Shown here: positions 58,826 to 64,000 of the stretch, one piece after another | Position numbering within the stretch: position 1 is the first letter of the stretch | Layout of the letters: each line of letters starts with the position of its first letter | Assembly (NCBI RefSeq): GCF_000737335.2 | Contig: NZ_JMCC02000003.1 | Span: 84,741-148,740 of the forward strand | Direction of reading: 5' to 3' | DNA length: 64,000 nucleotides | From: Enhygromyxa salina | Lineage (GTDB): Bacteria; Myxococcota_A; Polyangia; Nannocystales; Nannocystaceae | The notes under the pieces: generated by a model | The model's input: only the letters and a program-made list of their open reading frames with translations | Database searches by the model: none | Told to the model about the DNA's origin: nothing | Translations under genes and position numbers: made by a program

Positions 58826-59658
58826 AACCCGGCGCGTGGCTGCTCAGCAAGCTCGAGAAGTTCACGGACGCCGAGATCTCGACCCGGCCGCTTGGCATCA
58901 TTCGTATCTTCGCCATGCTCGTGGTGATCCACGAGTGCTCCAGCCTGCTCGTCAGTCATCGGGTCATTGACCAGCTCCCCTGCTTGCTCTTGTGCTGGGT
59001 GGTGCTGCTGAGCATGGGCTTCGCGCTTGTTGGCTACAAGACCCGCTGGGCCCTGGGTCTGATGGCCGTGAGCTTCGGCATCGTGCACGTCTATTTTGGT
59101 GTGCACCTTCGCAACTTTGATCTGGGCAAGCCGGTCCAGATGTTCCAGATTATCGTGTTGCTATGGCTGACCCCCAGCGAGCGATCATTGTCGATCGACC
59201 GCTACTTGGCGCTGCGCCGGGAGGCCCGTGGCGGCGACCCAGCTCCGCCAGAGCGCATGCCCTGGTGGCAGCTCGAGCTCTACCTGCTCGAGATCTGCAC
59301 GATCTACTTTTGGGCCTCGGAGAACAAGACCGACCCCGAGTGGCTTCAGGGTGCCCGCATGGAGCGCTACTACATCGAGTGGTACGGAACCTCGGACGCG
59401 TTCGTCTACGCGCCGCGATGGGTCCACTGGGGCGCGGTGTTCATGGCCTACGCGACCACGGCGCTCGAATTCACGCTCACCTTTGGCCTGCTGATTCGGC
59501 GCATCCGCCACTGGGTGTGGGCTGGTGGGATCATGCTGCACCTGGGCATCATGTTGATGTTCTCGGTCCCGTTCTTCACCTCGATGATGTTCACGGTGTT
59601 GATCGCCGCGCTGCCACCTCAGTGGATTCACGACCTCATCGAAGATCTCTGCGAGTGA
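58822..59658 (+). CDS. Second HTTM-domain membrane protein
   Basis: A 278-residue protein from ATG 58822, overlapping the upstream stop. It is an HTTM domain alone: LGIIRIFAMLVVIHECSSLL, SMGFALVGYKTRWALGLMAV, FGIVHVYFGV, IIVLLWLTPSERSLSIDRYL, and a conserved ERMPWWQLELYLLEICTIYF. Shared VGYKTR, RSLS(I/V)DR and ERMP motifs show it is a paralogue of the preceding protein without the C-terminal domain. The two probably form a heteromeric membrane complex together with the small single-TM protein. Confidence 0.82.
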   Translation: MKPGAWLLSKLEKFTDAEISTRPLGIIRIFAMLVVIHECSSLLVSHRVIDQLPCLLLCWVVLLSMGFALVGYKTRWALGLMAVSFGIVHVYFGVHLRNFDLGKPVQMFQIIVLLWLTPSERSLSIDRYLALRREARGGDPAPPERMPWWQLELYLLEICTIYFWASENKTDPEWLQGARMERYYIEWYGTSDAFVYAPRWVHWGAVFMAYATTALEFTLTFGLLIRRIRHWVWAGGIMLHLGIMLMFSVPFFTSMMFTVLIAALPPQWIHDLIEDLCE

Positions 59659-59765
59659 CGCGTATGGGCGAGCCCTGCCGTTCGCGCGGAGCGCGCCGGG
59701 GACATATTGGACGCTGATCGAGCCCGATCACGTCCAAGCTCGTTAGCGTCATCCGGCGAGAACAT

Positions 59766-60767
59766 ATGGAAAACAAAAGCGATGACTCCTCATTGTTCTC
59801 ACTCGACGCGCTCGCGGGGTTGGTGTCGGCGCCGGCGCGCCCGGCCCCTGCAACTGAAGGATCTGGTCTGATCGACATCCAGGCCATGCGGGCGATGCTG
59901 GATCGTGAAGCCAGCGGCGGTTCTACCCGGCAGGCTGACCACTCCAGCGACATGGTGCCGAGCTTCGCGGGCGGTCGGCTTGGTGGGCTGTCCGCTGATC
60001 CGCTGGTGAGCGTGGCGCCCTCGCCTGCGACGCCGAACAACGTGGGATCGCGTTCGTCGCGGGGCCCCCTCTACGCCCTGATCGGCGTGCTTGGGCTTGG
60101 GGTCCTGGGTCTGGGGGCGGTGCTGGTGCTCGACGAGCCCGAGCCCGAGCCCGCTGCCGTGATCGCCTCTGTTGTCGGACCGGTCGGACCGGTCGAACCC
60201 GCCGAACCCGCCAACGACGAAGCGCCGGAGATCGAAGCCACGCCCACGAGCGAGCCAGCGGCCATGGTCGACGCCGAGCCAACCGACGCGAAGATCCCCA
60301 CCAAGCCAGTCAACAAGCCAGCCAATAGGCCCAACCACAAGCCAGCCAACAAGCCGGCCAATAAGCCCAACACCGCATCAGCGAGCCCGCCCTCCAAGTC
60401 GATCGACGTCGATTGTCTGCTCAACAAGAAGTTGCCCCAATGCCAGGGTGATCCCCAGCCGAGCACGCCCGCACCCGACAAGCCGGCCCCTGCCCCCGAT
60501 CCCGACCTGGCCAACAAGCTGAGCCAGAGCGACATCCTTGCCGGCGTTGGCCCGATCAAGACCGCCGCCAAGACCTGTGGTTCTGGCGTCGCCGTCGCCG
60601 TCAAGTTCTCGGTCAAGGGGGCGACCGGGGGCGTCGTCGTGGCCCGTCCACTCGACGAGCACAGCTCGAGCGTGATCGGAAAGTGTGTCGCCAACGCGGC
60701 CAAGCGGGCGACCTTTCCCAAGTTTCAGGCGGAGCAGCAGGGCTTCACGTTCACGTTCCGGCTGTGA
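59766..60767 (+). CDS. AgmX/PglI C-terminal domain-like envelope protein
   Basis: A 333-residue protein. The N-terminal 98 residues are cytoplasmic and low-complexity. One TM (about 99-121; LYALIGVLGLGVLGLGAVLVL) is followed by a Glu/Pro region and a spacer of repeated KPANKPN units (about 175-205) that may span the periplasm as in TonB. The C-terminal domain (about 245-333) fits the myxobacterial AgmX/PglI C-terminal family: ILAGVGPIKTAAKTCGSGVA, VAVKFSVKGATGGVVVARPL, IGKCVANAAKRATFPKF. Two Cys could pair. Such proteins are linked to gliding and envelope machines. Confidence 0.8.
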   Translation: MENKSDDSSLFSLDALAGLVSAPARPAPATEGSGLIDIQAMRAMLDREASGGSTRQADHSSDMVPSFAGGRLGGLSADPLVSVAPSPATPNNVGSRSSRGPLYALIGVLGLGVLGLGAVLVLDEPEPEPAAVIASVVGPVGPVEPAEPANDEAPEIEATPTSEPAAMVDAEPTDAKIPTKPVNKPANRPNHKPANKPANKPNTASASPPSKSIDVDCLLNKKLPQCQGDPQPSTPAPDKPAPAPDPDLANKLSQSDILAGVGPIKTAAKTCGSGVAVAVKFSVKGATGGVVVARPLDEHSSSVIGKCVANAAKRATFPKFQAEQQGFTFTFRL

Positions 60768-60799
60768 GCCGGCCACGCGGCGTGCCGGTCACCAGTCGA

Positions 60800-62185
60800 T
60801 CACGAGTCGCTCACCCGCAGCTGCACGACGCCGTCAACGAGCACCGCGATCTCATCGATCCCATCGCCGTCAAAGTCCCCCGCCACCGCGTGGGTCCCCC
60901 CCGCCGGGACCCCCTCGAGCGGGTAGTTGCAGCCGAGCGGATCCGCGTTCAACCGCTGCACCAGGCGCGGCGCCGCGGTCCCAAGCAGCACCTCCTCACC
61001 GTTGGTCCCGTCAAACTCCGCCCCCACGATCCAGCCAAGCTCCTCCTCTGGCACCGTTGAAGCCGCCAGCTTGCCGCCGCTCCATGTCTGCATGAACACC
61101 ACGCCCAAGCTTGGCGCCGCAGAGAACGCGTCGTCTAGCCCGTCGCCGTCGAGGTCGAACGCGCCCCACTGCTGCGGTTGATCCAGCGCCAACCCAAGCG
61201 CCGGGTTCGCCGGCGACCAGCCGCCGCCGCCCTGCTGCAGCACCCACGAGGCCGTCTGCGCGAGCATGTCGCTGGCGAGCCCGGCGAGCAGCAGGTCTTG
61301 CCGCCCGTCACCGTCGTTGTCGCCGTGGTGCACGCGTTGGTGGGCTTCCGTTGGCGTCAGCGAGACCACCACGCCCGCCTCGCCGACCCCCTCGATCGAG
61401 GCCGGCATGCCGTTGATCAACCCAACGAGCTCGTCTTCGCCGTCGAGATCCAGATCTAGCCCAAACCCGTCCGTGACCTGCTCCAACACCTCGCTGAGCT
61501 CGCCGCCAAAGCTGCCGTCGCCGTTGCTGAGCAAGGTCCGCAGCGCGCCCGAGTCTGGATCCGTGAACGCGAGATCCACGAAGTCGTCGCTGTCGACCCG
61601 CATGGCGATCATCTGCGTGAACTGACCCGGCTCGATCCACGCGGTGTCCGTAACCGATAGATCATCGTCGAACACGCTGACCCCGGTCAGGGTCAGCATC
61701 ACCAGCTCTTGGGCGCCGTCGTTGTCAACATCGACGAATTGCATGTCGAGCACATCGTCGAGCGGCGGAATGTCGATCCCCAGCGTGGGCCAGGTCCCGC
61801 AAACCAACGACTGCGGCACCTGGGTGCAGATGTGGTCGATGCAGGCCAGCCCGTCGCTACAGTCCAGGTTGTCCTCGCAGCCCGGCAAGTAGCACTCGCC
61901 GTTGTTGCACAGCTCATCGGGCGCGCAGTAGTTGCAAGGATCGTAGTAGTCGTCCCAATTATCAGAAGAGTAGTCGCTGTAGGTCGTGTACGAGCTGTAC
62001 GTCGTGTAGACCGTCGTATACGAGGTGTAGGTCGTCGAATAGCTCGTCGTCGACGTGTCGTTTCCTTGCGTCGTCGTGGTGCCCGCGTCGTCATCTGCGC
62101 CCGCGGGCGTACACGCTGCCAGGGCGAGGGCGCCAAGGCTCAGGGGTTTGATGATGTTCCAGGCGGCGGGATTGAGCGGACGCAT
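60800..62185 (-). CDS. VCBS/FG-GAP lipoprotein, paralogue of the 18.3-kb gene
   Basis: A 461-residue protein from ATG 62185, with signal ending LGALALAAC. A Thr/Tyr/Ser-rich low-complexity spacer follows (TTYTSYTTVYTTYSSYTTYS), then Cys-rich knots (CNYCAPDELCNNGECYLPGC, CSDGLACIDHIC), then propeller repeats with calcium loops DVDNDGAQELVML, DLDLDGEDELVGL, DNDGDGRQDLLLA, DLDGDGLDDAF and DFDGDGIDEIAVL. Domain order and signal region (A/S-x-WNI) match the 484-residue plus-strand protein at 18.3 kb. Likely surface-exposed and calcium-stabilised; ligand unknown. Confidence 0.85.
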   Translation of the reverse strand: MRPLNPAAWNIIKPLSLGALALAACTPAGADDDAGTTTTQGNDTSTTSYSTTYTSYTTVYTTYSSYTTYSDYSSDNWDDYYDPCNYCAPDELCNNGECYLPGCEDNLDCSDGLACIDHICTQVPQSLVCGTWPTLGIDIPPLDDVLDMQFVDVDNDGAQELVMLTLTGVSVFDDDLSVTDTAWIEPGQFTQMIAMRVDSDDFVDLAFTDPDSGALRTLLSNGDGSFGGELSEVLEQVTDGFGLDLDLDGEDELVGLINGMPASIEGVGEAGVVVSLTPTEAHQRVHHGDNDGDGRQDLLLAGLASDMLAQTASWVLQQGGGGWSPANPALGLALDQPQQWGAFDLDGDGLDDAFSAAPSLGVVFMQTWSGGKLAASTVPEEELGWIVGAEFDGTNGEEVLLGTAAPRLVQRLNADPLGCNYPLEGVPAGGTHAVAGDFDGDGIDEIAVLVDGVVQLRVSDS

Positions 62186-62542
62186 GCTGAGTACAGACTC
62201 CAGAGAAGGTGCCCGACCAGGGTATCGCGTCCGCTTGGCGCGCGGTACCAAACCAGCCGGGCCCGCGCAAATCGGCGTCTACCCGCGCCAGTCGCCGCTG
62301 CTGCCCCAGCGATCCCCGAGCGCACCAAGGCCAAGCGCGTGCGCGCCTGGCATGATCCCGACACGATCGGGCCCATGCTCGTGCAACGCAGCCCTCACTG
62401 CGAGGCCCACGACCCGCCACGGCCCGCTGGCGTGCACTTGTGAAGTCGCCCCTGCAGGGTACCGCGGCGGCTCAGGTGGACTTGGCGATTTCAGGTTCTG
62501 CTCGCTGACGAACTTCGATAGTAGTTCCGCCAAGGAGTGGTC
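62186..62542. promoter_or_regulatory. Divergent gap between two surface lipoprotein genes
   Basis: A 357-bp gap that must hold promoters for the VCBS (minus) and vWA (plus) lipoproteins. A small dyad CCCGA-N5-TCGGG lies near 62357-62371. An AAGGAG ribosome site at 62532-62537 precedes the plus-strand ATG at 62543. No gene-like frame and no clear sigma-70 promoter were seen. Confidence 0.4.
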
Positions 62543-63778
62543 ATGTCTCGCATCTCGTTCTTCACCCCCGTCTCGTCGCTCTTCCTGTTGTCCCTCGCGT
62601 GCGCGAGCGAGACCGAGCGCCCAGCCGACACCACCGGCGTCACGACAGTCGCCCCAACCAGCACGGACGGCAGCGAGACTGCAGACAGCGCGGACACCAC
62701 CACCACCACCGCCGACGCGGGCGACCCGTGCACGAGCGCCGACGACTGCCCGCCCGGCCAGACTTGCTACCCAGCCTCGGGCGAGTGCGGCCCCGCGGGC
62801 GGCTGCGCCATCAACGAGGACTGCCCCGACGGCCAGGTCTGCGAGGACGGCCTGTGTGTGATCGGCGGCGACTGTGGCGGCTTCGAGTTCTCGATCGAGG
62901 CGGTCCCGCCCAACTTGCTGATCATGCTCGACCGCAGCGGCAGCATGGACGGCTCGGTGCCCAACACCAACCTCAACCGCTGGGAGGTCGCCAAGGTCGC
63001 GATCGAGCAGGTCACCACCAGCTTCGACGATCAGATCCGGTTTGGCCTCGCCACCTACTCGGCCTGCGTGGGCAACGGCTGCTCGGCGGGCACGGTCGTG
63101 GTCCCGATCGCCGATCAAAACGCCGCCGCGATCAACGGCTTCTTGGCGACCACGGTCGGCGCCGGCTCGAACAACGGCGACAGCGTCAACAACCAGGGCT
63201 TGATCGAGTACCTGTGCGACTCCGGCGACCCCGAGACCAGCACGGGCAAGTCGCTGCAGGCCCAGGTCGGCAATCCATCACTGCAGGATCTCATGCGCGA
63301 CAACGCGATCTTGCTGATCACCGACGGCGCCGAGAGTGGCCAGTGCGTTGACAACGGCAACAACGGTCCGACCGCGGCGGGCAATTTGTTTGGCCAGGCG
63401 ATCCCGGTGAAGGTGTTCGCCGTTGGGTTTGGCGGGGCCAACCTGAGCGAGGTCAACAACATCGCCCAAGCCGGCGGGACCGGGACCGGCTACCTCGCGG
63501 ATCAGGCCGCCGAGCTCGACATGGCGCTCGCCCAGATCGCCAACGCCGTGGCCACCTGCACCTTCGAGCTCGACCAGGTCCCGCCGGATCCCAACGAGAT
63601 CTTCGTGTTCTTCGACAAGGATCCGGCCGGCGTGCCCAACGATCCCAACAACGGGTGGACCTACGATCCCATGACCAACACGGTGACCTTTCACGGGACC
63701 GCGTGCGAGGCGATCAAGAGCGGGGTCATCGTGGACATCGACATCGTCTACGGCTGCAACGAGCCGCCGATCGGGTGA
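62543..63778 (+). CDS. von Willebrand A domain lipoprotein
   Basis: A 411-residue protein; ATG 62543 is placed 5 bp after AAGGAG, so a GTG at 62537 is excluded because it lies inside that site. Lipobox LLSLAC (Cys20). A Thr/Asp-rich spacer (about 22-60) and Cys-rich knots (CTSADDCPPGQTCYPASGEC, CAINEDCPDGQVCEDGLC) precede a vWA domain (about 118-345) with MIDAS motif DRSGSMDGS, ILLITDGAESG and the closing VFAVGFGG. A final beta domain follows. The intact MIDAS predicts divalent-cation-dependent binding to other surface molecules. Confidence 0.9.
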   Translation: MSRISFFTPVSSLFLLSLACASETERPADTTGVTTVAPTSTDGSETADSADTTTTTADAGDPCTSADDCPPGQTCYPASGECGPAGGCAINEDCPDGQVCEDGLCVIGGDCGGFEFSIEAVPPNLLIMLDRSGSMDGSVPNTNLNRWEVAKVAIEQVTTSFDDQIRFGLATYSACVGNGCSAGTVVVPIADQNAAAINGFLATTVGAGSNNGDSVNNQGLIEYLCDSGDPETSTGKSLQAQVGNPSLQDLMRDNAILLITDGAESGQCVDNGNNGPTAAGNLFGQAIPVKVFAVGFGGANLSEVNNIAQAGGTGTGYLADQAAELDMALAQIANAVATCTFELDQVPPDPNEIFVFFDKDPAGVPNDPNNGWTYDPMTNTVTFHGTACEAIKSGVIVDIDIVYGCNEPPIG

Positions 63779-64000
63779 ACACGACAGGCGCCGAAGCGAG
63801 GGGGTTTTGACGGCCCCCTTGAAGACACAGTAGGCCCGAGTCGAGCGCGCAGCGCTTGACTCGGGTCGAGATACTGCGAGCGCCCATCGTGCGTGGGATC
63901 TAGCGATTCGCCTCTCTAGCTCCCTTGACACCCAATTTCGTGGGAATTTGAGTCAAGTTTGGTTCAAGCGGCGAGCCTCCCAGTCTCCCACAGCTTGGTC
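63779..64000 (+). terminator. Right-end gap with long hairpin
   Basis: No gene begins in the last 222 bp. A long hairpin spans 63835-63865: 14-bp arms CCCGAGTCGAGCGC and GCGCTTGACTCGGG with one G-T pair and a 3-base loop. It lacks a T-tail. Just before it, TTTTGACGGCCCCCTT (near 63806-63821) looks like a collapsed version of the terminator-like repeat seen at 29.3, 33.0 and 48.2 kb. Confidence 0.5.

Noticed and set aside
56874..59658. A full SdpABC-type antimicrobial peptide operon
   Set aside because: The HTTM proteins fit, but the small first gene does not show an SdpA pattern and no SdpC-like toxin gene is present.

Overview
The window looks like chromosome from a high-GC myxobacterium, most plausibly of the Nannocystis/Enhygromyxa/Plesiocystis group. 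The reasons are the very GC-rich codon use, the large number of predicted secreted lipoproteins (Cys-rich, VCBS, thrombospondin type 3, von Willebrand A, beta-propeller), the poly-(Gly-Asp) linkers that follow many lipoboxes, an AgmX/PglI-like protein and two TonB-dependent receptors. This is inferred from sequence character; no rRNA or tRNA gene was seen to confirm it.

Left part (1-18.2 kb). The end of an EF-hand secreted protein is followed at once by a TonB-dependent receptor, then a LysR regulator. A tightly overlapping three-gene operon (3764-8804) encodes a large beta-rich lipoprotein, a HEAT-repeat protein whose N-terminal half recalls vitellogenin-type lipid-transfer proteins, and a metzincin-type zinc protease. 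After a convergent beta-helix lipoprotein comes a complete heavy-metal efflux operon (10504-18213): outer-membrane factor, His-rich lipoprotein adaptor, CzcA-like RND pump, OmpR-type response regulator and sensor kinase.

Middle (18.3-38.5 kb). This part mixes surface lipoproteins with housekeeping genes: a VCBS lipoprotein, a truncated Rpn nuclease, a DHFR/RibD-C reductase, an RluA pseudouridine synthase overlapping Hsp33, an orphan peptide-binding protein, a GNAT acetyltransferase, an M16 lipoprotein protease divergent from a lipoprotein cytochrome c, a cupin, a SIMPL protein and an AraC regulator. The M16/cytochrome c pair is bounded on both outer sides by inverted copies of one roughly 105-bp terminator-like repeat.

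Accessory stretch (34.2-46.5 kb). Composition is less GC-rich in places and several genes are broken or foreign: a frameshifted zinc-ribbon/PD-(D/E)XK-like nuclease, a giant pentapeptide-repeat protein overlapping a coiled-coil partner, transposase remnants, a DUF6414-like protein, a broken DUF6431 plus DDE transposase element, and a LuxR/BRO-N-like regulator pair preceded by a palindrome-rich region.

Right part (46.5-64 kb). It holds an S1/P1 nuclease, a Cys-rich lipoprotein, a three-gene operon (TPR-DUF2135, VIT-vWA, beta-propeller), a second TonB-dependent receptor, an HTTM membrane-protein operon in which one extracytoplasmic domain occurs both alone and fused, an AgmX/PglI-like protein, a second VCBS lipoprotein paralogous to the one at 18.3 kb, and a vWA lipoprotein. 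The best candidates for undescribed systems are the split lipid-transfer-like operon, the HTTM operon, the pentapeptide/coiled-coil pair and the zinc-ribbon nuclease.
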